Assembly (NCBI GenBank): GCA_965284435.1
Contig: OZ260083.1
Span: forward strand, 3,100,001 to 3,164,000
DNA from: CAIYZT01 sp947461435
Lineage (GTDB): Bacteria; Pseudomonadota; Alphaproteobacteria; Rhodobacterales; Rhodobacteraceae
Direction: 5' to 3'
DNA: 64,000 bases
Under the pieces are notes generated by a model that was not told where the DNA came from, ran no database searches, and worked only from the letters and a program-made list of their open reading frames with translations. Position 1 is the first letter of the stretch. The number at the start of each line of letters is the position of its first letter. Both the position numbers and the translations under genes were made by a program. Positions 8,261 to 16,015 of this stretch are shown piece after piece.

Positions 8261-9063
8261 ACGATACACTGAAATTCGTCGTGATGAGCGATCTACATCT
8301 GGTCCGCAATGGCCAGACATCAATGACCCTCGACACGGCAGAGCGGTTTGAACAAGCGGTGGCTTGCCTGAATGCGCGGTATGCCGATGCGGATTTTCTA
8401 ATCCTCGCAGGGGATCTGGCCGATGAGGGCGAGGCCGAGGCTTATGAGCGGCTTCGCGACATCGCAGCCAAAATCACCATCCCCACATTTATCACCTTGG
8501 GCAATCATGACGATCGCCCGACTTATCTTTCTGTCTTTGGCAAGGACCAAGCGGACGAGACGGGCAAGGTCAATCACGTCATCGACGCCAAGGGATACCG
8601 CGTTATCGTGCTGGACAGTTCCGAGCCGGGCCGCGTGGATGGAAACCTCACCTCCCCGCAGTTGGATTGGCTGCGCGTTCGTCTGGCCGAGGCAGCAGAC
8701 CGCCCCGTCGTTGTTGTTTTGCATCACAATGCCAATGCGTTGCACATCGAATCAGACAATATCAAACTGCTGGACGACACGCCGTTCATCGAAGTCCTAA
8801 AGACCCATGATGACATTCGCCAGGTGATTGCGGGGCATGTTCACCTGACATCGACGGCCACCCATCACGGCATTCCGTTCACCACATTGGCAGGCGGGCA
8901 TTATTCGGTCAGCTTTAACGTCGATCAACCGAAGACACCGTTCAAGGGCCTGTCAGGTCCGGCACAAATGGCCGTTGTTTTGGGTACGGCGCATGGAACG
9001 ACGGTGTTGTTTGAAGATTTCATCGACGGCAACACCGTGATCGGCGTTCACAACCCTGACTGA
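8257..9063 (+). CDS. Class III metallophosphodiesterase (GpdQ/CpdA/Rv0805-like)
   Basis: 268 residues with the complete calcineurin-like dinuclear metal site: D12/H14 (SDLHL), D53 (AGDLAD), N83/H84 (GNHDD), H156 (LHHN), H194 and H196 (AGHVH). No signal peptide, so cytoplasmic. Family members cleave cAMP or glycerophosphodiesters; GpdQ of Enterobacter aerogenes is a glycerophosphodiesterase of this group. Adjacent ugpBAEC genes favour a glycerophosphodiester or related diester. ATGA overlap with the TIM-barrel gene indicates coupling. CpdA-type cAMP hydrolysis remains an alternative. Confidence 0.9.
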   Translation: MNDTLKFVVMSDLHLVRNGQTSMTLDTAERFEQAVACLNARYADADFLILAGDLADEGEAEAYERLRDIAAKITIPTFITLGNHDDRPTYLSVFGKDQADETGKVNHVIDAKGYRVIVLDSSEPGRVDGNLTSPQLDWLRVRLAEAADRPVVVVLHHNANALHIESDNIKLLDDTPFIEVLKTHDDIRQVIAGHVHLTSTATHHGIPFTTLAGGHYSVSFNVDQPKTPFKGLSGPAQMAVVLGTAHGTTVLFEDFIDGNTVIGVHNPD

Positions 9064-9159
9064 CCGCGTCGTGCCCGACCCCGGCTGTGCGCCGCCGCAT
9101 CCTGTTTCACGCGGATGTTGCATGGCTGAAACAAACTCGAAACGAAACATTCGCTCAAG

Positions 9160-9239
9160 TGTCGGCCCAGTGACACAGCCGGCCCCTATCAAAAAGAGGC
9201 ACCCGCAAAACGGCGGGATGTCCAATCTGGAGAACGACG
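9160..9239. promoter_or_regulatory. Region before ugpB with GTGACAC motif
   Basis: CAGTGACACAGCCGGC at 9169-9184 closely matches CAGTGTCACAGCCAGC in the divergent promoter (7395-7410): 14 of 16 positions agree, and the centre is GTG-N-CAC in both. This suggests a shared regulator. GGAG (9229-9232) lies before the ugpB ATG. No clear -35/-10 pair could be assigned. Confidence 0.4.
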
Positions 9240-10571
9240 ATGACAAAGACCTATCCGGCGCTTGCTGCGCTGGCGCTGGCCTTGTGCGCCACCACCGCGT
9301 CTGCTGAGAAAATCAAGTTTGATTACTGGTACGGCCTGTCGGGCGATTTGGGTGCCGTTTTGGCCCAGACTTGCGACCGCTTTAACGCGTCGCAAGACAA
9401 ATACGAGGCCGTCTGCACAGGCTATGATGGCTATGAGCTGGTCGTCCAGTCCGCCATCGCCGCCTTCCGGGCAGGCAAGGCCCCGGCGCTTCTGCAATCG
9501 TTTGATGCCGGCACGGCCGACCTGATGATGTCGGGCCAATTCTATGCCGTCACTCAGATGATGAAAGACTACAATATCGAGATCAACTGGGCCGACTATT
9601 TCCCGGGGATCGCGAACTACTACTCCTCCTCGAAGGGCGAGATGTTCTCGATGCCTTTCAACTCATCGACCGCCGTCATGTATTACAACACAGATGATCT
9701 GGCCTCTGTGAACATGCCTGTTCCGGCCAACTGGGAAGAGTTTGACGCGACCCTCAAAGCTCTGAAGGCCAAGAACCCGTCAAAATGCGCCTATGGATAT
9801 GAGCCGCAAGTCTGGGTGGATCTGGAGCAGTATTCTTCGATCAACAACGTGGCTCTGGCGACCAACAACAACGGCTACGACGGTCTCGATACACAATACG
9901 TCTACAACACCACGTCGGCCGTCAAACACATGGAAGACATCAAGTCATGGCTTGATGCCGGGCTGGCCGAGATGAAAGTGTCGGCGGGCGGCATGAATTC
10001 GCAGGAAGCCTTCGCGCAGAACATCTGCTCGTTCTTCTTCGGGTCGATCGCCAACCACTCTTCATTGAACATCAAGCATGCCGACAACCTAAATTGGGAT
10101 GTGGCGATGATCCCAACCGAAAAGGGCGTAGAGCGCCACAACTCTGTGGTGGGCGGCGCCTCACTTTGGGTTCTGGCCGGCAAGACGGAAGAAGAATACC
10201 GCGGCGTGGCTGAATACCTGAAATTCATCTCCACACCAGACTCCATCAAATTCTGGGTCTCAAACACCGGGTACATCCCCGTCACCGCGTCGGCCTATGA
10301 TTCCCTCGTCGCCGAGGGCTTCTATGCCGCAGCTCCCTACAAAGGCCGTGAAGTCGCCATCGCCTCTTTGACTGCCACGGTTCCGGGCCCGCTCAACCGC
10401 GGATTCCGCTTGGGATCGATGATCCAGCATCGCGCCGAATGGCTTTCCGAAGTGCAAGCCGCCTTGTCGGGCCAAAAGTCCGTCCAAGAGGCCTACGACA
10501 CCTCGGTCGAACGTGGCAATGCCATGCTTGAAAAGTTCGCAAAGACCTACGCCGGCAAGACTCTGCCGTGA
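9240..10571 (+). CDS. ugpB: sn-Glycerol-3-phosphate-type ABC substrate-binding protein
   Basis: 443 residues, signal peptide 1-22 (ALALALCATTASA|E). The mature protein follows E. coli UgpB throughout: FDYWYGLSGDLGAVL, the IAAFRAGKAPALLQSFDAGTA block, MPFNSSTAVMYYNTD, NNGYDGLDTQYVYN, IIGG-like VVGGASLWVLAGK and VERGNAMLEKFAKTY. UgpB binds glycerol-3-phosphate and glycerophosphodiesters in the periplasm. GGAG precedes the ATG. It is followed by a hairpin and then ugpA, ugpE and ugpC, so it is the first gene of a full importer. Confidence 0.93.
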   Translation: MTKTYPALAALALALCATTASAEKIKFDYWYGLSGDLGAVLAQTCDRFNASQDKYEAVCTGYDGYELVVQSAIAAFRAGKAPALLQSFDAGTADLMMSGQFYAVTQMMKDYNIEINWADYFPGIANYYSSSKGEMFSMPFNSSTAVMYYNTDDLASVNMPVPANWEEFDATLKALKAKNPSKCAYGYEPQVWVDLEQYSSINNVALATNNNGYDGLDTQYVYNTTSAVKHMEDIKSWLDAGLAEMKVSAGGMNSQEAFAQNICSFFFGSIANHSSLNIKHADNLNWDVAMIPTEKGVERHNSVVGGASLWVLAGKTEEEYRGVAEYLKFISTPDSIKFWVSNTGYIPVTASAYDSLVAEGFYAAAPYKGREVAIASLTATVPGPLNRGFRLGSMIQHRAEWLSEVQAALSGQKSVQEAYDTSVERGNAMLEKFAKTYAGKTLP

Positions 10572-10587
10572 TTTGAACTCACCCTGC

Positions 10588-10617
10588 CCCCTTCGACCTC
10601 AAGGTCGGAGGGGTTTT
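10588..10617 (+). terminator. Hairpin between ugpB and ugpA (partial terminator or mRNA stabiliser)
   Basis: An 11-base-pair stem (left arm 10588-10598, loop TCAA, right arm 10603-10613, one G-T pair) is followed by TTTTC. It lies in the 64-base gap between ugpB and ugpA. Such elements often let the binding protein be made in excess over the membrane subunits, either by partial termination or by protecting the upstream mRNA. Confidence 0.65.
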
Positions 10618-10635
10618 CAATTTGAGGGTCCGCCG

Positions 10636-11517
10636 ATGCGTCGCGCCTACTTCAAGAACAACTGGATTGCGGCCCTTTTGGTTGCACCGCAGTTGATCAT
10701 CGTATTCACCTTCTTCTACTTCCCGACGGCTCAAGCGCTCTATTGGGCCTTCACGCTCGAACAGCCGTGGGGCGGGGGGAACACATGGGTCGGGTTTGAC
10801 AATTTCAAGGCGATCCTTGGGGACAGTCTTTATTGGGCGTCCATCTGGGTTTCCATCGTCTACGCGATTGGCTCCACGACCTTGGCTGTGGGCATGGCAC
10901 TGACGCTCGCGATATTCGCTGACCGCCAACTTTCGGGCTACAAAGTATACAAGATCGGCATGATCTGGCCCTACGCCATTGCCGCCCCGGCGGTTGGTTT
11001 GGCGTTTCGCTTTATCTTTACCCCCGGCGCCGGAATCATGATGTTCGTGAACCAGATGTTCCCGGAAATCTGGAATCCGGTCGAAAATGGCAATCAGGCC
11101 ATGGCGATGGTGATCATCGCAGGCGCTTGGAAACAGGTGGCCTATAACTTCATCTTCTTCCTGGCAGGCCTGCAATCTATCCCCCGCTCGTTGATCGAGG
11201 CTGGCGCAATGGATGGGGCTCGCGTCCTTCGCAGGATGCGCGACATACAACTGCCCCTGTTGGCACCGACCTTCTTCTTCGTGCTGGTGATCAATATCAC
11301 CGACAGCTTCACCGACAGCTTTGGGATCGTCGATACCATGACGGCCGGCGGGCCCTCACGTGCCACCAACCTCATGGTCTACAAGATTTTCAACGACGGT
11401 TTTCAGGGTTTGGACTACTCGGGCGCAGCGGCCCAATCGATCATCTTGATGTTGCTGGTGATCGCCCTGACCTTCGTCCAATTCCGCTATATCGAACGGA
11501 AGGTGCATTACACATGA
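10636..11517 (+). CDS. ugpA: Glycerol-3-phosphate-type ABC permease UgpA
   Basis: 293-residue permease with six predicted helices, from NNWIAALLVAPQLIIVFTFFY to the last LMLLVIALTFVQFRY. The EAA loop is LIEAGAMDGARVLRRMRDIQLPLL. The ATG at 10636 follows GAGGG; the frame is open back into ugpB, but that part is not membrane-like. It overlaps ugpE by ATGA (11514-11517). Order, length and sequence match UgpA, the first membrane half of the importer. Confidence 0.92.
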   Translation: MRRAYFKNNWIAALLVAPQLIIVFTFFYFPTAQALYWAFTLEQPWGGGNTWVGFDNFKAILGDSLYWASIWVSIVYAIGSTTLAVGMALTLAIFADRQLSGYKVYKIGMIWPYAIAAPAVGLAFRFIFTPGAGIMMFVNQMFPEIWNPVENGNQAMAMVIIAGAWKQVAYNFIFFLAGLQSIPRSLIEAGAMDGARVLRRMRDIQLPLLAPTFFFVLVINITDSFTDSFGIVDTMTAGGPSRATNLMVYKIFNDGFQGLDYSGAAAQSIILMLLVIALTFVQFRYIERKVHYT

Positions 11518-12440
11518 TCGAACGCACCCCTCTTTTGAACATTGCCACCCATGCGATCCTGGCAGTCGGATTGCTTTTGATGCTGCTGCCGATGTACCTG
11601 GTGATCGTGGCAGCCTCGCATTCGCTTCAAGATGTCGTCGCCGTGCCGCCCAACCTTTTGCCGGGCGACCAGCTGTGGGTCAACTTGCAGGCGGCATGGG
11701 AAAAAGGCCACCTTGGCGACAGATTTGTCACGACCTTTATCGTGGCGATGGGTGTGATGACCGGCAAGATCGTCATGTCCTGCATCACCGCCTTTGGCAT
11801 CGTCTTTTTCGACCATCGCCTGAAAATGCCGATCTTTTGGCTGATTTTCATCACCCTCATGCTGCCCTTGGAAGTGCGCATTGTGCCAACCTATGCGGTG
11901 GCAGCCAATGCCCTACTGCCCTTCCAAACCTTGTTGGATCTGAGCGGAATCACATGGATCATCAACGCCTTGTCGGGAATTGAGGTGAAGCTGGAATGGA
12001 ACCTGCTCAACTCCTACGCGGGCCTCATCATGCCTTTGGTCGCGACCGCCACAGGCACATTCTTGTACCGTCAATTTTACCTGACCATTCCGGAAGAGTT
12101 GGTTGAGGCCGCCAAGATGGACGGCGCTGGCCCTTTGCGATTTCTGTGGGACGTGTTGATCCCCCTGTCACGCACCAATATCGCGGCCTTGGCGACCATC
12201 ATGTTCGTTTATGCCTGGAACCAGTACCTTTGGCCTTTGTTGGTCGTCACCGACCAGTCCTACGCCATGATCGCGGTCGAACTTAGCCGACTGGTCCCGA
12301 AATTCTCTGCCACCGGGGGCGAAGTGCCCAAATGGCATATCGCCATGGCGGGCACACTGATCGTCATGCTGCCACCCATCGTGGTGGTGGTCTTCATGCA
12401 GCGCTGGTTCGTGCGCGGCCTGATCAATACCGACAAATAG
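11514..12440 (+). CDS. ugpE: Glycerol-3-phosphate-type ABC permease UgpE
   Basis: 308 residues, about six membrane helices. It starts with an UgpE-like IERTPLLNIATHAILAVGLLLMLLPM segment and has the internal ILVAASHSLQDV-type motif (VIVAASHSLQDVVAVPPNLLPG) and the EAA loop EELVEAAKMDGAGPLRF. It partners UgpA in the membrane. The stop is 9 bases before ugpC, with AGGAGG between them as the ugpC ribosome-binding site. Confidence 0.92.
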   Translation: MIERTPLLNIATHAILAVGLLLMLLPMYLVIVAASHSLQDVVAVPPNLLPGDQLWVNLQAAWEKGHLGDRFVTTFIVAMGVMTGKIVMSCITAFGIVFFDHRLKMPIFWLIFITLMLPLEVRIVPTYAVAANALLPFQTLLDLSGITWIINALSGIEVKLEWNLLNSYAGLIMPLVATATGTFLYRQFYLTIPEELVEAAKMDGAGPLRFLWDVLIPLSRTNIAALATIMFVYAWNQYLWPLLVVTDQSYAMIAVELSRLVPKFSATGGEVPKWHIAMAGTLIVMLPPIVVVVFMQRWFVRGLINTDK

Positions 12441-12449
12441 GAGGCCGGA

Positions 12450-13556
12450 ATGGCGAACATATCAATCAAGCAGGTCCGCAAATCCTATGCCAACAGCGAA
12501 GTTGTGCATGGCGTCAACCTCGAGGTTTCGACGGGCGAATTCATCGTCATCCTTGGGCCGTCCGGCTGCGGCAAATCCACCCTGTTGCGAATGATTGCCG
12601 GGTTGGAATCTGTAACTGCCGGGACGATTTTGATCGATGACAAACCTGTCAACGACCTAGAGCCTCATGAACGCGGCTGTGCGATGGTATTCCAGAACTA
12701 CGCCCTGTATCCCCACATGACGGTGGCCGAAAACATCGGCTATGCGCTGAAAGTTGCGGGATTGCCGAAAATGGAACGCGCCACCAAGGTCAATTCCGTG
12801 GCAGCATCTGTCGGCTTGACGGAATTCCTGGACCGTCGTCCCGGCCAGCTTTCTGGCGGTCAACGTCAGCGTGTGGCAATGGCCCGCGCCATTATCCGAG
12901 AGCCCAAGGTATTCCTGTTTGATGAACCTTTGTCCAATTTGGATGCCAAACTGCGCGTCCAGATGCGCCAGGAAATTCGCCGGATCCACAATCGGATCCG
13001 GGCCACCTCGATCTTCGTTACCCATGACCAACAAGAGGGAATGACTTTGGCCGACCGTCTGGTCGTGATGAACAAGGGTGTGATCGAACAGATCGGCGCG
13101 CCAGAAGATGTCTACCATCATCCAGCGAGCATTTATGTTGCCGGCTTTATCGGCTCGCCCGCGATGAACTTTCTGTCGGGGCAGATTTCTGCCACATCGG
13201 CCGCGGCCATGCTGGCCAACGGGGCGCGGATCACCCTACCCGCACATGTCGCCGCGGCGCATGACGGAAAACTCGCGCAAATCGGAATTCGCCCCGAAGC
13301 TCTTTCTATCGTCCCTGCTGGATCGGGTTCATTCGATGCGGTCTTTGACTTTGCAGAAGAACTTGGGAACGCCCGTCTCTACCACTTTCGGTTCGAGGAT
13401 CTGACGGTGTCCGTTTTGTCCGCAGACAAGCCAAAAGTGAAAGCCGGCGTTCCGATGGGCATCAAGGTCGCTATGGACGCCGTGCATCTGTTCGACGCCG
13501 AAACCGGAAAGCGTCTCTTGTCGCGTGGCCTTGTCTTGGAACCGGTTCCAGCCTGA
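12450..13556 (+). CDS. ugpC: Glycerol-3-phosphate-type ABC ATPase UgpC (MalK group)
   Basis: 368-residue ATPase. Walker A GPSGCGKS at 36-43, Q82, signature LSGGQ at 134-138, Walker B VFLFDEP at 154-160, His192, then a C-terminal OB/TOBE domain with the MalK-type IGIRPEALSIVP motif. It powers UgpAE transport. In this family the C-terminal domain can also receive regulatory proteins. It is the last gene of the ugp operon; a 7-base-pair inverted repeat (13592-13598/13607-13613) follows but lacks a T run. Confidence 0.93.
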   Translation: MANISIKQVRKSYANSEVVHGVNLEVSTGEFIVILGPSGCGKSTLLRMIAGLESVTAGTILIDDKPVNDLEPHERGCAMVFQNYALYPHMTVAENIGYALKVAGLPKMERATKVNSVAASVGLTEFLDRRPGQLSGGQRQRVAMARAIIREPKVFLFDEPLSNLDAKLRVQMRQEIRRIHNRIRATSIFVTHDQQEGMTLADRLVVMNKGVIEQIGAPEDVYHHPASIYVAGFIGSPAMNFLSGQISATSAAAMLANGARITLPAHVAAAHDGKLAQIGIRPEALSIVPAGSGSFDAVFDFAEELGNARLYHFRFEDLTVSVLSADKPKVKAGVPMGIKVAMDAVHLFDAETGKRLLSRGLVLEPVPA

Positions 13557-14001
13557 ACTTTTCAATTGAACGTGGGCGATATTGATCTGGCACGGCCTCG
13601 AAGATTAGGCCGTCAAGCGGTAGTTACTCCGAAACATGAGGCCTCCCGAAGACTCTGAATATCCGGATTTGGCCAAAGGTTCCTCAGGCCAGCGATTAGG
13701 CACGAATAACCGAAATGAACAACGTACTCATGATCAATTGACTGATTCCATCGGCACAGGGCTTCCCATGACAAAATTAATCATTGTCGCTTACCGTTGG
13801 TAGCATGTGAACTGGTGTTGACCAGTGCAGACTCGCAACGTCATGCGATCGCTAGGCCCGAATTAAGATATTCTTGAACCAGTATGGGATCCTTTACGTC
13901 GTTCGCGACGTTTGTGTCCAATTAAGCACAAAGTCTGCCCTCCGCGTAATAGGCAACTTTATATCTCCCTAACAAGCGGGGGCGCCTACCGACGGTCGGA
14001 T
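13557..14001. other. Non-coding, AT-richer stretch beside the FkbM gene
   Basis: 445 bases with many stops in all frames and no credible gene. It is poorer in GC than the flanks. Visible structure: an inverted repeat at 13592-13613 (ACGGCCT/AGGCCGT) and a perfect 6-bp stem with TTCG loop at 13896-13911 (ACGTCG/CGACGT). Together with the adjacent gene this looks like a foreign or decaying segment inserted after ugpC. I see no transposase remnants or terminal repeats. Confidence 0.5.
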
Positions 14002-14766
14002 CTAAGGGCGCAAACTTGACACAAAAAACAGATCCTCAGGTAGAGCCCAGTATTTCAGGCCACTCGCGCCAAAAACGAATTCATAGCCTTGACTTTTTAG
14101 AAAGTCAGCACAGTAGTTATTATTGTCTTCAATTAAAATAATTGGCCGACATGTAGCAATCAAATTGACAGCACCCCTAAGTGCCTGCAGTTCATGGTTC
14201 TCTACGTCAAGCTGAAGCAGTCCAATTTCATAGATCGGCAAATCATCAATTCTAAAGATTGGAACGGTCTCAAAAGAACCTCCGACCGCCTGATAAGGCT
14301 GAACAAATTCTGATCCACCGCCGGCAAATCTACCCTGTGCATCGCTGGTCTTGATTACACCCAAATCTGATTTGTCGCTCAAACCAGCGTTAATCATTAT
14401 GACGTTATTCAAGCCCATTCGCGCAATATTATTCTTTGCTAGAACAAAGTTATCTAACACAGGTTCAAATGCGTAAACGATCTTCGCAACCTGAGCATAA
14501 GTGTGCAACATATCTCCGAAAAAAGCCCCTGCGTGAACGACCGATATATTTTTTTTGTAATTCAGGATTTTCGTGAATGAAATATGCGAAAAATTTTCAT
14601 AGTAGCGGCCGTTGAGGAAATCCTTTACGGCCGGTCTGTGAGTAGCATTTAAGGGGACACGAATATCAATCGAGTAACCTAGCTCTTTATGCTCAGCCTG
14701 TGTTTCTATGAAGTCGATTGAAACACTTCCAGACTTCAAACGCTCTTCCACTTTGTGATCATCCAA
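14002..14766 (-). CDS. FkbM-family methyltransferase, probably acquired
   Basis: 254 residues. AdoMet-binding motif I is VVHAGAFFGDM (76-86), followed by the acidic-loop YAFEP (98-102). The family-specific LLQLDVENHELQALRGA segment spans 183-199, then RPIILIEDN. FkbM enzymes O-methylate sugars or small molecules, often in capsule, glycan or natural-product loci. The only possible start is TTG at 14766 without a good ribosome-binding site, since a stop lies just upstream. An overlapping 9-codon ATG frame on the same strand ends at this start. Codon use is strikingly AT-rich compared with its neighbours, and no glycan genes adjoin, so recent transfer is inferred. Confidence 0.8.
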   Translation of the reverse strand: MDDHKVEERLKSGSVSIDFIETQAEHKELGYSIDIRVPLNATHRPAVKDFLNGRYYENFSHISFTKILNYKKNISVVHAGAFFGDMLHTYAQVAKIVYAFEPVLDNFVLAKNNIARMGLNNVIMINAGLSDKSDLGVIKTSDAQGRFAGGGSEFVQPYQAVGGSFETVPIFRIDDLPIYEIGLLQLDVENHELQALRGAVNLIATCRPIILIEDNNNYCADFLKSQGYEFVFGASGLKYWALPEDLFFVSSLRP

Positions 14767-14974
14767 TAGTGCCGCTTGCGATTTTCATCTGACAAGCCAA
14801 TACCCATGTCAATCAGCGTTACACTAATGGCTTACAGATTGATAGAAGTCTGTTTAATTTTAGAGTGTCTAACGCTCGATTAAAATTGCCTTGCGGCCGA
14901 TGCAGCCTCTGCCAATTTCCCCACCAACGCATGCATCGCCGCGCAATCGGCTGAAAAGCTGCAATTTGCGCAGG
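14767..14974. other. AT-rich leader between FkbM gene and usp
   Basis: About 208 bases with no gene. AT-rich on the left (with an overlapping short ATG frame at the FkbM start), returning to normal GC near the usp stop. Probably the promoter area of the FkbM gene and the right edge of the foreign patch. Confidence 0.45.
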
Positions 14975-15814
14975 CTACCGCGACATCAGTACAGGAATTT
15001 CCATATTTTCCAGCATGTCCCGGGTAGCCCCGCCCAAAATAGCTTCGCGCAAACGCGAATGCCCATAAGCCCCCATCACAATCATTTGCGCGTCATGTTC
15101 TCGTGCGAAACGCAAAAGCACATCCGACACTTTGGGCAAGCTTCGGGACAAAATCGAAACTTCGGCTTTTAGACCGTGGCGGGCAAGAAACACGGATAGC
15201 AATCCGCCGGGATCGGAACGTTCTTCAGACTGATGGGACGGGTCCACCAGAACAACATCAACACGCGTTGCCGCGCTGACCAAGGGCAGGGCCTTGTGAA
15301 CCGATGACATAGCTTCGTCGCTTTCGTCCCATGCCACCATCACGCGGGCCGGACCCTGCGCGAAGTCAAATGCCAGATCGGGAACAATCAACACCGGCGC
15401 AGATGTACCAAATAAAGCGGCGTCCAGAAGGGCAACTTGCCACGCAGAATGCCCCTTGCCGTAAGGCTTGGCGGCAACGATCAGATCACTGTATCGGATC
15501 AGCCGTGATACCGAGGAATCCAAACCCATCTGGGGAATGACAACGCTTTGAACTGTGGATTTATCAAGATCCATCGGCAAAGATGATCGCGCCCAATTGG
15601 CCAAGGCTTCAGACTGGCCAACAGCAGCGTCGTGGCCTACGTCCATCAACATAATGCTTCCGGTGGGCATATCGGCATAACGGACCGGATCCACACCGAT
15701 GCAAAACACATTCAGATGCGCATCTTCGCGCAGCGCGATCGCGGCGGCGGCGGCCAAGGCTGGCCCATCGCTTGCCACGTCGCTGATCGTCACACTTACC
15801 GTCTTGATGGTCAT
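14975..15814 (-). CDS. Universal stress protein (tandem UspA type)
   Basis: 279 residues. The C-terminal half carries the UspA ATP-binding signature (MIVMGAYGHSRLREAILGGATRDML: G-x2-G-x9-G-T). The N-terminal half appears to be a diverged Usp domain with the same VSVTISD opening but no clear nucleotide loop. Start ATG 15814 follows GGAG. It is transcribed away from ccoN, and the first FNR box (15873-15886) lies 59 bases upstream, so anaerobic or microaerobic induction is expected. Usp proteins of this type sit beside cbb3 oxidase genes in related bacteria. Confidence 0.87.
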   Translation of the reverse strand: MTIKTVSVTISDVASDGPALAAAAAIALREDAHLNVFCIGVDPVRYADMPTGSIMLMDVGHDAAVGQSEALANWARSSLPMDLDKSTVQSVVIPQMGLDSSVSRLIRYSDLIVAAKPYGKGHSAWQVALLDAALFGTSAPVLIVPDLAFDFAQGPARVMVAWDESDEAMSSVHKALPLVSAATRVDVVLVDPSHQSEERSDPGGLLSVFLARHGLKAEVSILSRSLPKVSDVLLRFAREHDAQMIVMGAYGHSRLREAILGGATRDMLENMEIPVLMSR

Positions 15815-15872
15815 CGCAAATCTCCATTGCAGCCTTGCCTGAACTGTATGGCGCAGGGGGAGTTCCAAAGCA

Positions 15873-15886
15873 TTGATCTGCATCAA
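15873..15886. promoter_or_regulatory. FNR box 1 (usp side)
   Basis: TTGATCTGCATCAA is a perfect match to the FNR/FnrL consensus TTGAT-N4-ATCAA. It lies 59 bases upstream of the universal stress protein start and is therefore placed to control that gene when oxygen is low. Confidence 0.9.
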
Positions 15887-15903
15887 CAGATCGGCCGGAT
15901 CGA

Positions 15904-15917
15904 TTGATGCAGATCAA
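15904..15917. promoter_or_regulatory. FNR box 2 (ccoN side)
   Basis: TTGATGCAGATCAA, a second perfect FNR consensus, 31 bases centre to centre (about three helical turns) from box 1 and 98 bases before the ccoN start. It should activate ccoNOQP under oxygen limitation. Confidence 0.9.
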
Positions 15918-16015
15918 AGCGGCGGGATCACGCCTATGTGAAACCTGCCGGCATCAGGCTTGGATCTTTTGCATCCGCAACAGATCCGGGCATTCAGCCA
16001 AGGAGAGATCGAGCC

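Noticed and set aside
13592..13613. Inverted repeat after ugpC as a terminator
   Set aside because: The stem is only 7 bp and no T run follows, so I did not call it a terminator.
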